64,000 bases of DNA. It comes from Novakomyces olei. Taxonomy: Eukaryota; Ascomycota; Novakomycetes; Novakomycetales; Novakomycetaceae. The stretch is taken from positions 558,001 to 622,000 of the forward strand of contig JADEYG010000001.1 of NCBI GenBank assembly GCA_016906335.1, written 5' to 3'. Below are positions 32,346-42,421 of the stretch, one piece after another (within the stretch, counting starts at the first letter, position 1; every line of letters starts with the position of its first letter). The notes below the pieces were generated by a model, which saw only the letters and a list, made by a program, of their open reading frames with translations, searched no databases and was not told the origin of the DNA. Made by a program: the position numbers and the translations under genes.

Positions 32346-34667
32346 TTATTCACCATTTTTCTGTCCCATTTTACACGTCAAGGCAACCGTCTGCTTTACA
32401 GTCTGCTCAATAGCGCTTTGCAACTGGGCAACAGGCACCGCGTCCAGTTTTTCTAACCGTTCTGGCGAGCTGGCTCTTGCCAATGACGGATCGGCCCGAC
32501 CGTAAAACCGCCGGGAGACAGTTTTATTAATCTCTGTAAACTGCTCCTTTGTAATCTTGCCAGTTCGATAGAAAGGCTTCAGTGAAGCATTGACTGTCAT
32601 CTCCACCTCGGCTTTGATTCGCCGTGAGAGCATTAATGGCTGTTCTTTAAGACCTTTGTCTTGCACAGTATGGGAGGGTTTCACTTGGCTGGCCCCCACT
32701 TGTTCTCCCTGGCTGACCCCCACTTGTTCTCCCTGGCTGACCCCCACCTGCTCTCCCTGGCTGACCCCCACTTTCTGAATATAATTATCTCCCGATGACG
32801 GACTTGAAAAACAAGTAGGCGATAAATGGGAAAACGTCGGGGTCGAGCTGCAGCTGGCTGGCGATGACGCTCGGCTTTGCGAAAGCAAAGATGTAATGTT
32901 GGAAGGCTTAGAGGGCAAAGTAGAGCTTCCAGTTGCTGGAGAGCCACAAGCAGTAGCGTTAAGTGTCCTTCTCACGGGAGTAGCCAGTTCCGGCATCCCC
33001 GTCGCGCTCTGTGGCCTCTTCATTTCCTCTAATAAGTCGCCAAGTAAGCTCGGGCCGGCCGGCAATGGTGACTGGCTCTCACCGCTATTTGCCGGTGTGG
33101 CTGCCTCTCTCCGCCGAGGCCGTTTCAGCTTGCGCTCTTCTTCCACAGGTTTGTCTCCTGTGGAGGCTGAAGCAGTATTGCTAGCATTGCCATTGGCACT
33201 AGAGACACCACTGGCTTCCCCAGTACGCCGCCGTTTCCTGCCCCTGCTGGAACCCTCTGTCACCATATTCCGAGCATGATCAAATAGCCGCCAAGTACGT
33301 GCGTCGCCGGTGACCACACGTTTACCTGAAGGCAATTCTATCCGAATCCCAGAGTCGGCTGATAAAAGGTTTGCCGTTTCAGACTTGGCAAATCCGTTAT
33401 CGTAACCGTCGGTGGTGTTTTCAATATTATTATCAATATTATTGTCAATATTATTGTCAATATTATCATCAATATTATCGACAATATTATCAACATCAGT
33501 ATTATTTTCATTGTGGATGATTCGAGTCTGGATAGCGGCTCGACGCAAGGGCACACGGACCCGCTCTGCCCATAATTGCCGCTCTCTCCTTTCCCGCTGC
33601 CGTCTACGCTGAGCTTCAGCTGCACTCGTCTCATTCACACTGTCTTCCTGATCAAAGTGGCCAAAATCTCTATCAAGCGCCTCCCACGCCCTCTCACGTA
33701 ATCTATCCCAGGCTAAATCCCACTGAGATCTGAGGGCCGATGTTTCTGCGGGCCCGGTTCGACGGGTCAATCGGCCATGTAATCGTCCAGTAGCAGCAGC
33801 ATTTCTTGCTGCTGCTCTTGCAGCTGCTCTCCGTCGGCCAGCAGTTCTAGTAGAGCCCTGACGGCCAATCTGCCTCTCATAAACAAAGAGACAAGTCGGA
33901 CAGAAAAACGCTCCACTGCCACGTGGCAGCAAAGCACCAGAGCCTAGAGCCTGAGCCGGCAAGCAATGCAAATGGTAGACGTCATCGCACTGATCGCACA
34001 TGAGCATCGTAGCGCTATGGTTATTATCGCCGTCTTGGTTATCCGCAGTGTTTGGGCCGAGTCCGCAGACTGTACATCGCCTATTTGTTTCCAGCCAAAC
34101 ATCGTAGTCCCCGTCTTCCTCCGGGACAGCTTGTACCCGGTCAGGCACTTCGTATTCCCGGACAAGCGTTGCATCAGGCAACCGTACTTGAACTGCATTG
34201 AATTTGGCTCGGCAAGTCGGACAAGTATTGCTCACCTGGCACCAGACGAGTAAGCACGCGTCGTGGAACACGTGCCCGCAAGCGATATGAGCAATCTCCA
34301 CTTCAGCCTCAGCTTTGATCTTGTTATTGTCACTGCCGGAATTAGTGGTAGAGCTTGACTGAGAAAGTAAAGTGTCTCTGTACTCTGACTTGACTCGTGG
34401 CTCTTGCGACTCTTGTTTGATTGAAGGTTCGGATGATTCTGGTTTTACAAGTGTTCCAGTCGACGATTGAGGCTCTGGTTCAAGGTTCGCTTCACTGCCA
34501 GCAGCTTCTGTAGATCTTAAAGCAGAACTCTCAGTCAAAGCTGATAGGCAAATAATACACAGCTCAAGCTCCGAATCAGAATCATCTTCTGCCGCCAAAG
34601 AGTCCGCCTGATCAATACCTTCTTCCACGATACTGCTCAAGGCAGCTTCTGGCTCCTCTGTCTTCAT
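32346..34667 (-). CDS. RING-PHD protein of the Asr1/PHRF1 type
   Basis: Intronless; 773 residues from the chosen Met (34667), since the 43 upstream residues are hydrophobic and unlike the family. The RING has Cys37-Cys40, then an 89-residue insert, then Cys130-His132-His135-Cys138 and Cys149-Cys152. The PHD follows (CTVCGLGPN, LMCDQCDDVYHLHCLP, FFCPTC). The insert holds four SUMO-type motifs (VKPE, IKQE, VKSE, IKAE). Two repeat tracts, Asp/Asn-rich (DNNI units) and GVSQGEQV units, lie in the tail. The C-terminus KPFYRTGKITKEQFTEINKT is the block shared with Asr1 and PHRF1, which bind the RNA polymerase II CTD and act as E3 ligases. Function is by analogy. Confidence 0.85.
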   Translation of the reverse strand: MKTEEPEAALSSIVEEGIDQADSLAAEDDSDSELELCIICLSALTESSALRSTEAAGSEANLEPEPQSSTGTLVKPESSEPSIKQESQEPRVKSEYRDTLLSQSSSTTNSGSDNNKIKAEAEVEIAHIACGHVFHDACLLVWCQVSNTCPTCRAKFNAVQVRLPDATLVREYEVPDRVQAVPEEDGDYDVWLETNRRCTVCGLGPNTADNQDGDNNHSATMLMCDQCDDVYHLHCLPAQALGSGALLPRGSGAFFCPTCLFVYERQIGRQGSTRTAGRRRAAARAAARNAAATGRLHGRLTRRTGPAETSALRSQWDLAWDRLRERAWEALDRDFGHFDQEDSVNETSAAEAQRRRQRERRERQLWAERVRVPLRRAAIQTRIIHNENNTDVDNIVDNIDDNIDNNIDNNIDNNIENTTDGYDNGFAKSETANLLSADSGIRIELPSGKRVVTGDARTWRLFDHARNMVTEGSSRGRKRRRTGEASGVSSANGNASNTASASTGDKPVEEERKLKRPRRREAATPANSGESQSPLPAGPSLLGDLLEEMKRPQSATGMPELATPVRRTLNATACGSPATGSSTLPSKPSNITSLLSQSRASSPASCSSTPTFSHLSPTCFSSPSSGDNYIQKVGVSQGEQVGVSQGEQVGVSQGEQVGASQVKPSHTVQDKGLKEQPLMLSRRIKAEVEMTVNASLKPFYRTGKITKEQFTEINKTVSRRFYGRADPSLARASSPERLEKLDAVPVAQLQSAIEQTVKQTVALTCKMGQKNGE
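32686..32776. repeat. 24-bp coding tandem repeat (GVSQGEQV units)
   Basis: Nearly four copies of a 24-bp unit inside the RING-PHD gene, encoding GVSQGEQV on the minus strand. Copies differ by few bases, so copy number is probably variable. Confidence 0.9.
33419..33510. repeat. 12-bp coding repeat (Asn/Asp-rich)
   Basis: Imperfect 12-bp units (TATTATTGTCAA type on plus) inside the RING-PHD gene, encoding NNID-like units. Confidence 0.85.
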
Positions 34668-35502
34668 GCGCAGAAAAATCGAGAGCCAGCACAGTAATGA
34701 GCGGGCTAATGTAGATAAAGTATTCCCGCACAGTATCCTGATACTCAGTACCCCGGTACTCTTACAGTACCGCACAGACGCCGCGCCGGTAATCAAACGG
34801 CCCGAGATGTAAAAAACTGACGTCTAAACCTGACAGAGTCCGCCAACAGTCCGTTTCATGCGTTCGCTAACGGCGTCTTTAAGCAGCAAGAAATAAAAGG
34901 CTTTGCGATATTGCTTCCAATAATAATGCACCCCTTCCTACCACCAATATCTGCACCACACTATCCTCTATGAGCGTGCTGGCTTTACGTGACAACGGAC
35001 TTGCTCAAACTCCGACCGACACTGAATAAAAGCAGGACAGTTTCCAGTTCAAAGTGCAACGGACCAAACAGCTCTTTCGATAATCTGACACTCCAACAGA
35101 ACGGTAAAAGACCACAGTGGAAAAATGTCCAAAAGTCAAAGTCTAAAATGCCCAAAGGTCACAGTCTAAAGCTGGCGTGATTTGACAGTGTACTCTGCCC
35201 ACGAGGCGGTTCGCCTTGCGGCCGTTGTGCGCGTTACCAAAGATTGCAAGATTATCCACCGAGATATTTATTATGGGACGTAGTTATCGGTGAAGATTAC
35301 ATGGTTATTATCATGACTATTATCTTATTCACCAGAATTAATTAAATTAATAAATAAATAAATAAATTAATTAATTATTAGACAACTGGATCACAATACA
35401 TTTTGCTTTATTATAGAGTATAAATGTCGAGCCTCATGTAATATATAGAAATCGTAGCTCGTGTTACGTAGTGTCATGCATCGCTAGGCTCTACTACGCT
35501 CA
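34668..35502. other. RING-PHD / CRD1 divergent upstream region
   Basis: 835 bp between divergent genes. Around 35105-35170 the words AAAGTC / CAAAAGTC / CAAAGGTC recur. No gene recognised; the short plus-strand frames look like chance. Confidence 0.5.
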
Positions 35503-36387
35503 ATGGCACTGCCAGCACGCTTTTTACTGCCGCGTGTAAAGTGCGCCGGCGTGTTACACTCGACTCTGGTAAGACATTTGCATTGAGCTTTACTGATCTC
35601 AAAGAGCATCGCAGTAAAGAATGGCCAGAGAGTACATAGGTCGTTTGTCGCCAAGGGCACAATTGGGCCAATTGCTATTGGGAAAACTGGATTGAAGACT
35701 GAGGCCAGCCCCTGGCGTATTCACATTGCTCTACATGGCAATAATGTGAGTCGACGGCACGCGAGCACAGGGCCCCTACCGCTCCACGAGAATATATATA
35801 CACTCCCCAATCTTTTAACTTTGTCCCGACTGTTGGCTACGCCGGTAATTGCGTACGCCTACTTGCATGAAGCACACGTCGCTGCTCTTGGCCTTTTCGT
35901 GTATGCGGGTATATCGGACATGCTCGACGGCTGGCTGGCCCGCAAATATAACGCGGGCAGTGTCGTGGGCACTGTTCTTGATCCAATGGCAGATAAGGCT
36001 TTGATGACAACCCTAACCCTAACCCTAGCGGCAAAAGGTGTTTTGCCGGGCTGGCTGGCTACGGTTATCGTGGGACGCGATGTTTGTTTAGGACTGGCGG
36101 CTTTTTACTACCGGTACACGAGCCTACCGCCGCCACGAACGCTGAAAAGGTACTGGGACTTTTCTCTGCCGAGTGCAGAAGTGCACCCTACTTTTATCAG
36201 TAAGGTCAACACTTTGCTGCAGCTCTTGCTTATCGGAGTAAATGTGGCGCAGCCTGTGCTTTTAATACCTTTTGTGGACGAGTACCAGACTATTTTCCAG
36301 TGGATGGTTGCTACTACTACCGTTTGGAGCGGCCTTTCGTACGTGTACAGCAAGGACGCTGTCCGTATATTGAACAAACCAAGGTAG
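35503..36387 (+). CDS. CRD1: Mitochondrial cardiolipin synthase
   Basis: Joins phosphatidylglycerol and CDP-diacylglycerol in the inner membrane. Exons 35503..35568 and 35605..36387 give 282 residues (yeast 283). Exon 1 is a presequence (MALPARFLLPRVKCAGVLHS). The CDP-alcohol phosphotransferase motif D-x2-DG-x2-AR-x8-G-x3-D-x3-D is intact in DMLDGWLARKYNAG and VLDPMADK. NIYTLPNLLTLSRLLATPVI precedes it. The 36-nt intron (tactgatctcaaag, AAG acceptor) was inferred because exon 2 has no usable ATG before the motif. A telomeric repeat at 36009-36027 encodes TLTLTLA just after the motif, in a membrane helix. Confidence 0.9.
36009..36027. repeat. Perfect telomeric repeat inside CRD1 coding sequence
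   Basis: AACCCTAACCCTAACCCTA: three perfect AACCCT units plus one base, in frame, encoding alternating Thr-Leu. Confidence 0.97.
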
Positions 36388-36601
36388 TACTTAAAATTAA
36401 ATATAAAAAGTAGCAAACTATGACCATTAAAGAAGTGTAGCCGTAGATAAAGCGCACGTGTAATTTGCAGATAATCAGATTCTGTAGTGTAATACGACTA
36501 GACATTCTTCTGTAATGCCCGCCCAGCCCTTTGTCAACGACAAGCAAACAAAGCAGCACGTAGTCAATGTAGTTCTTACTATCTGGCCCGACTAGAGCAG
36601 C

Positions 36602-37321
36602 CTACTCTTTAAGCGCTTTAACATTTTTTTGTAAAAACTCGGACCATTGCTCTAGGGTCCAGCTCGAGCTAATAGAATTCTCTACAATACCATTTAGCAG
36701 TACTGTTGGCGAAACATGGATGCTGTTCTGACGTCCAAATTTGATCTGCAGCTTGAGGTCGTTTGTAATGGCATTTCCTGCGTTTTTAGGTGCGCCTTCT
36801 TTAATCTGAAGAAGACTAAACACTTTATCCTCATCGACACCTACAGCCTGGTGCGCAAGTTTTGCCAGACGACGATAAGTTTGCGCCCGTGTTTCCTCAT
36901 AAACAGGCTCCTTTTAAAATTAGAAGTAATCATAACGGAGCTCTGCGAAAAACTTACGTCATAGAACTCGGAGGATGCGTGAAACAAGTCCTGACTAAAC
37001 TTCCAAAATTGATTTGGGGACAGTCGCGCTACAGCCAATCCGGCCTCGTGCACTAAAGTACTCGACGGGTGCCAGGGCTGGACTTGATGACGGAAAATAA
37101 ACGCAACGTCATTCTCATACTTGCTTTCCTTCACAAAAGGGAAAACCTGTTCGTACAATGTCTTAAAGATCTTTGCCGAAAAGGGGCAGACATAATCAAC
37201 TGCCATTCCGTGTTAGCAACCGCACTTTATACAGGATTGGCTAATTACGAAATAATTCCACTTTAATCGGTGCAGACTGCGAGCCGTAAAACTGTGCTTT
37301 AAACTGAGGTGCAAAAGCCAT
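36602..37321 (-). CDS. DsbA-fold thioredoxin-like protein
   Basis: Exons 37321..37249, 37199..36958 and 36910..36602 give 207 residues. It belongs to a fungal DsbA-like family with MAFAPQFKAQFYGSQSAP, then VELFLDYVCPFSAK, FIFRHQVQPWHPSSTLVHEAG and a C-terminal SIHVSPTVLLNG (cis-Pro loop). The usual redox CxxC is CPFS here, with a single Cys, as is common in this family, so disulphide exchange is doubtful and a glutathione-linked or binding role is possible. A Met within exon 2 is not the start: exon 1 supplies the first beta strand. Intron 2 ends ttctaattttaaaag (AAG). It is convergent with CRD1. Confidence 0.82.
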
Positions 37322-37959
37322 TGCGGTTAATATGGCAGTAAACAATTTAATGGAATTGGAGGCCGCTTGCTTTGCCGTCGGTTATGTAAATTATAGTGAA
37401 GGATTCCTCGCCTGGCGTGGACGCAATATGACACAATTATTCGCGTCTCCGCCTCCGTGGGGATGGCATTGCCGAGATTAAGTAATTTGTTCCACCGTAC
37501 TGTTACTTGTGTTTCGGAGGTTATTCTTTAACATTGCACGCGCGATACTACGTTATACTACTCGAAAATAAGGGCGTCGTGGCTACTTTTAAGAACTCGA
37601 ATATTAGATACAACTGCAGCGGTGAGAAGCTGGTATTTATGAAAAATCAAAAATAAATATAATAAAATTACATGAAATTAATAATTAATTAATAGAGGGT
37701 AAAAGACGGACTGGGCAAAAGTAACGATGATTAGCCACAAAGAAATCTATACAGGAGCCTTTGAAAATGAAATCCGAATTTATTCATGCGATGCCAAACC
37801 TCTGGCCAAAATTCAGTGTCGTTGAAGGCGCCTCTTCCGACTCCAAAAGTATTAAGAATTATCCAATAGTACAGACGAGAAACGTGCCCTTCCCACGTCT
37901 TCAAAGCTTGAAGAAGTCCTGTGCCGATTCTATATCTTATTCACAACTTCAATGCCATC
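37322..37959. other. Spacer upstream of the DsbA-like gene, with small unassigned ORFs
   Basis: 638 bp. On plus, an ATG at 37332 (only 10 bp from the divergent start codon) opens 49 codons (MAVNNLMELEAACFAVGYVN onward). Further on, about 37490-37655, an open piece includes HARYYVILLENKGVVATFKN. Neither matches a family I know. Could be a small spliced gene or chance. Confidence 0.35.
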
Positions 37960-38528
37960 TTAGCGCTCTTTGAGCGCTTTGTTACGCTTTTCTCGGCGTT
38001 TTCTTCGCTCGATGGTCTTGGCGTGAAACTAAAAGATTTAGCGCTTGTTATCTTGCAAAAGAAAAGAGTCGTAGCTTGAAGAGATAAATAAATATATGAT
38101 TATTAAAAACAAGAACCAAACCTTTTCTGACATCTTTTCTAATCGTTCCTTCTCTTGTTTGCGTTCCCTTCTGTCTTTAATCTTGGCCACCATTGCCTAT
38201 GATCTATTAGCAATTCGTAGTAAAAGTTAACTAATACATCTTTGGCCCGTTGCCGCTCGTCACGTAAACTCTGTTCTAATTCCTTGACTTCCTTCTGCTG
38301 CCTCTCTTTTTCCTTGCGCAATTCAAACGGAGTGCGCTGCGATTCGCTCATGTACGCCCTTTGCTTTGGCATTTTATCTTTTTTCCTTCAAAACGTCAGT
38401 GAAATTTCTCGAACGTTTTTACCATTGTTTGCCTAGACAGTTAGCGACAAATAGGCGTGAAAACACATACCAGATTTACGTATTCCCGTAACAACAGGCG
38501 CCGTTGTTTCTGATTCTTCGGCTGCCAT
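37960..38528 (-). CDS. CGR1: rRNA-processing protein Cgr1, five exons including a 10-nt microexon
   Basis: Small nucleolar coiled-coil protein for 60S pre-rRNA processing. Exons 38528..38471, 38432..38423, 38385..38238, 38196..38122 and 38028..37960 give 119 residues (yeast 120). The spliced protein reads PVVTGIRKSGKQWKKDK, then ELRKEKERQQKEVKELEQSL, KIKDRRERKQEKERLEKM and the highly conserved tail AKTIERRKRREKRNKALKER. Exon 2 is only 10 nt and encodes the conserved G-K-x-W. Introns end gctaactgtctag, cactgacgttttgaag, gctaatagatcatag and gcgctaaatcttttag. Introns 3 and 4 have donors GTATTA and GTTTGG. Confidence 0.88.
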
Positions 38529-38758
38529 CAGCGGCCGACAAAAGCAGTTAATATCTTTGTCTAATGAATTTTTAATACACGTGCTATTTTATTCGATTTA
38601 TTCGCAAAAGAATACTACAATAAAATATGTAAATGATAAAAATAAGGGATAAAGATACTGATAACAACTCGAAAGGAATCACTGTGAATATTATGAATAT
38701 TGTTGGATCGCACAAAGGAATAAGAAAACAGGCAGACGCTAGCTAACAGCGCTATGTA

Positions 38759-39269
38759 ATGACGGATCAAAAATCGCTGCAAACGAGCAGCTCTGAAGAA
38801 GACATCGATATCGAAGCATTTGTGCGGAAACAAGAGGCCTTTGTCGCTCGTTTACGCCTCGACTATGACGCTTTATCTGTTGCCAAAGCACGACTGGAGC
38901 ACGATATTCAAGAATAGTAAATTAAATGTCTAGATTATGGGAAACTGACAAACCAGCTCAGAATTAAAAGACGCTAAAAAGCCTTCACAATATCCTCTCT
39001 TGGCAGAAAATTTATTGCTTCAAGCAGCACCATTACCTGCATGGCATACGGACGCAAATTTGACAGTGGTTGATACCAATGTGGCCGGCATACATTCGGC
39101 CTTGACCCCGTCTGAATTAGAAACATTTTTGCCCAAGCGAATAGAGCTCTGTCGACGCCGAATTGAAGGCGTTTTGGCTCAGCAGGAAGCTGTTGAGGCT
39201 CACATCGATGCGGCTAATGAGACTCTATCGCAGATTTTGGCGCTACATAATGGAGAAATGAATCGATAA
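38759..39269 (+). CDS. Prefoldin-like coiled-coil protein
   Basis: Exons 38759..38916 and 38957..39269 give 156 residues. Two helical arms (FVRKQEAFVARLRLDYDALS... and LCRRRIEGVLAQQEAVEAHI...) flank a short beta-prone centre (LTVVDTNVAGIHSALTPSEL), the layout of alpha-type prefoldin or UXT/URI subunits. I cannot place it in a named subfamily. The 40-nt intron (actgacaaaccag) joins DIQE to YSELKDAKKPSQYPLL. A Ser/Glu-rich N-terminus follows the ATG. Divergent from CGR1 with 230 bp between starts. Confidence 0.6.
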
Positions 39270-39821
39270 ATTTAGAAATTTGCTCTAAAAAGGTAGAAAA
39301 TTAAAAAAAATAAATAAATAAATAAAAATAAATAAATAAAAAAAACTAAAAAACTAAAAAAGGGCTAAGGATGCCATTTTGTTAAAATTAGACAGTTCAA
39401 TTTAGTCGACAAGGACGATTCGTCGTATATGTCTTGGCCTAACTCTAGATTTAGTTGTAGGCTTTTGGCACATCTGCTTTGTATCAAGCCTGAATAATTG
39501 CATGATCATTTCAGATTGACAGGTAAATCGGTAAATTCTCTGCCGATATTTTGACAGTAGTATGGAAGCATACGGCAACATAATCTGATTGAGTCTCTTG
39601 CTCGAGACCTATACATACTGTACTGTCTCTATTAAATTATGCCAATGATCCATATCTTGTGGAGTCTGTATATCATAATGTAGGGAGATCGCCTATAAAT
39701 AATTTATAATATGGTGTTTATATTTAATAGCATTATTCTATATTTTTTTTTTAATTATTGTCCTTAATTATTGTCCTAGTTCTTGTCTTTAATTTGCAAC
39801 TAGGTTAAACGCTTTGCTGCC
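39270..39821. other. Spacer between the prefoldin-like gene and RPC34
   Basis: 552 bp, AT-rich, with an irregular AAAT tract near 39305-39360. No gene seen. Confidence 0.55.
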
Positions 39822-40813
39822 ATGGCCGACCAATTGACGCCGACAGCACGAAAAGTGCATGAAGGCTGCTTAGAAAAGCACCCTGGACTCGTGAGCCAAG
39901 ATGAGCTAATGAAGTTTATGGCCGGCTCGAAAGAACAGCTCAAGGATGTACTGAACTCGTTATTGCGAGCACGCTTATTGGAAACTTTTCAACAGGGGTC
40001 TAATGTCTTGTTTCGAGGCATAACTACTGCAGAAGCCGCTCAGTGAGTTTTTCAATTCTTCTACTTGAAACTGAATTAGTTATATGAGCTTGATCTGACC
40101 TTCACAGAATGACCGAATTACAGGGTGACGATCAAATCATATACGCAACAATCAAGGCCGCTGGCAACGAGGGTATATGGACAAAGACTCTAAAAGCCAA
40201 AACAAACCTTCATCAGAATGTCGTTAGCCGCTGCTTAAAATCCCTTGAATCGAGACAGCTGGTCAAATCTGTGAAATCTGTAAAGCAGCCCGGACGAAAG
40301 ATTTACATGCTCTACGGTATCACCCCGGCTAGTGAAATTACTGGAGGTGTGTGGTTCACAGATCAGGAACTGGATACGGAGTTTATAAACACTCTTACTA
40401 CCGGAGTATATCGGTACATTAAATCGCGCTCATTCCCACGTGGCTCCCAGCAGGCTTACCATCCATCGTACGATGGGTACCCTACTATTGCCGACATTAC
40501 GGAGTGGCTGCAAAAGTCTGGCCTGACTGAAGTGCAACTCGACGAGAGCCATATCACTAGCTTAGTAAATGTTCTCACATTTGACGGAAAGGTTGAACGA
40601 GCCGTCCACCAGGCTGGGTTTCGTGCTGTTAAAGACAATGAATCGTACTCCCAGCGTTGCCCGTGGTTTTATACCGCTGGCCGCGAAACAGAGACTGATC
40701 CGCAAAATTGCGAGTAAGTGGACCGCGCTTTATTTCTATCCATTTACGCGCTTTGTTTTCATATTGGATGATTCTCTAATCAAAGGTACTTGAACGTCTG
40801 GCTGGGGTCATGA
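39822..40813 (+). CDS. RPC34: RNA polymerase III subunit Rpc34 (RPC6)
   Basis: Winged-helix subunit of the Pol III heterotrimer that contacts TFIIIB and opens the promoter. Exons 39822..40042, 40108..40713 and 40786..40813 give 284 residues. Conserved blocks are DDQIIYATIKAAGNEGIWTKTLK, NLHQNVVSRCLKSLESRQLV, KSVKQPGRKIYMLYG, GGVWFTDQELDTEFI and YPTIADITEWL. The last exon is 28 nt and completes NCEYLNVWLGS. Compared with the animal protein, only two (CP..NC) of the four C-terminal Fe-S cysteines are recognisable. Introns end tctgaccttcacag and ctctaatcaaag (AAG). Confidence 0.94.
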
Positions 40814-41140
40814 GCATTAAAATGACATTCAGCATTTAGCTATTTATTAGTCCTGGAGTTTTACCGAGCTTCGCGTTTGTTCAATACGAGTTTGGAGGAT
40901 TCAATTGTCACGTTGAATTTCGCACCCAACCTACGTGGTAAACGATGTCGAAGCCCGCAAGTACAATGATTGCTTTTACTGCTCGAGTACCTGTACAGGA
41001 TTGCGAAAATACAGAAAAACTTGATTCTTATATAATAGAATTGCGTATATGATCCGTAAGCGTGATTGTGTATTATCAAACTCGGTCTTTAATCTTTCGT
41101 CCCAAATACGACTCGGCGAATATTGTGGGGGCCTTGACGG
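40814..41140. other. RPC34-otubain convergent 3' region
   Basis: 327 bp between convergent stops. No gene recognised. Confidence 0.55.
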
Positions 41141-42200
41141 TTAAAACGAGTTTACGATCAAGTCATAATGCCCCGGCCGGTAAAGCAGTGCCACAGGCGG
41201 CAAAGGTACCGCAGACTGAACGTCTGAAACGATTTCGTGTTTGTTCAAAGGTCCCGGCCTTGAGTCAAGGTAGTATACTATGAGACGAGAATGCATTGCA
41301 GAGACACAGGCGTGGATAATAGGCTCATCTGCCTCACGGCCCATTGCCTCTACTTGTGAACGAACATAAGCATCTAAATCATCAGCACCGACATACGCGG
41401 CATAGAGCTCAGCGTTTGCTCTCATTTGGCAAGCCGTCACAAAGCGCAGATAAACCACAAACGAGTTTGATCCTTGGGGTTCTTGAAACCGAGAAAGAAT
41501 CTCGTCATGGGCACCGACCAGATCAGATTCTCCAGAAGCAGCCACCTCTAGAATACCTAAAGCAGCATCTAGAAAGTCTTCGTATGCTAGTTTTTCGTAG
41601 CCATTAGCTTCTAGTAAATTCTGTGTGCTGTTGAAGCCCTCGATTGCTTTTCGTCTATCTGCCGGTGGAATAAATAAAAGATTTAGTGTCCATCCACAAG
41701 CGAATGCTGCGTTTTGTCAGCAGGTCTCCCTGTAATCGAAAAGGTGTAAAATTTTATGAATTAAATAATCATTGAAAACGATTTGATGTTCAAAAGAGTG
41801 ATAGAATTGCAGTATAATTAGCGGCCGAAACAAAAAATACATTAAAAAGCATGATAAAAGATAATAAATGTATGGAGGCGTGAATAGTAAGAGATAACAA
41901 TTGAGCCAGGCTAGCAAAGTCAAAAGAAATGGCAATTTTACCTCTGAAAAAGCAGTTGCCGTCGCCGAGCGATCGATGTAACAATTTATCGCTCAAAGTC
42001 TGGGGTAAGTATTCGTGTAGAAGGAATATACGAAAGCGTACTTCTATTTTGGCTCTAACGACTGGTGAGCCATTGGCATATTCGTCACGCAGATCGCTTA
42101 TGGGCAAAGGTGCCGATACAAGCGGACGCTCGCCATACTCGTCCTGCTTGAGTTTTTCTGTCAGATCGAGGATCTGTTCATCACTCAGCTCGTCAGTCAT
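41141..42200 (-). CDS. OTUB1: Otubain-type deubiquitinase (peptidase C65)
   Basis: Exons 42200..41942 and 41706..41141 give 274 residues. The catalytic Cys block is SLGDGNCFFRAFA, built across the splice (FFR-AFACGW). DRRKAIEGFNSTQNLLEANG, FVVYLRFVTACQMRANAELY and DDLDAYVRSQVEAMGREADE follow the OTUB1 pattern. The catalytic His is in LLYRPGHYDLIV. The N-terminal extension (about 45 residues) would contact E2 enzymes in OTUB1. Human OTUB1 removes Lys48 chains and blocks E2s; specificity here is inferred. The intron ends gctgacaaaacgcag. Shares a 221-bp divergent promoter with the REX1B gene. Confidence 0.92.
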
Positions 42201-42421
42201 ATTAATTTTTTGGAATTGGTTTTGTGGTAGCATGCAGTAAATGACGTATTAGCGCATTAATATGTAGCCAATAGATGAACGGGTACCCGTCCGCGTATTG
42301 ACCAGTATTTATTTATTTATTTATTTATTTATTTATCATTATATCAAGTAGCGAAATATTACCACATTATTATTTTTTGTTTGTGGCATAAACTCGTCAT
42401 TGATCTGCGTGAATCGGATAC

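Noticed and set aside
34668-34796. Upstream Met extending the RING-PHD protein by 43 residues
   Set aside because: The extension is hydrophobic and Cys/Leu-rich, unlike related proteins; the next Met opens an acidic N-terminus.
35474-35671. Minus-strand 65-codon frame over the CRD1 first exon
   Set aside because: The plus strand explains the region as presequence exon plus intron of CRD1.
36841-37206. Start of the DsbA-like protein at the Met before AVDYVCPFSAK
   Set aside because: An upstream exon (37321..37249) supplies the conserved first strand and joins in frame; the Met codon lies inside the intron before the acceptor.
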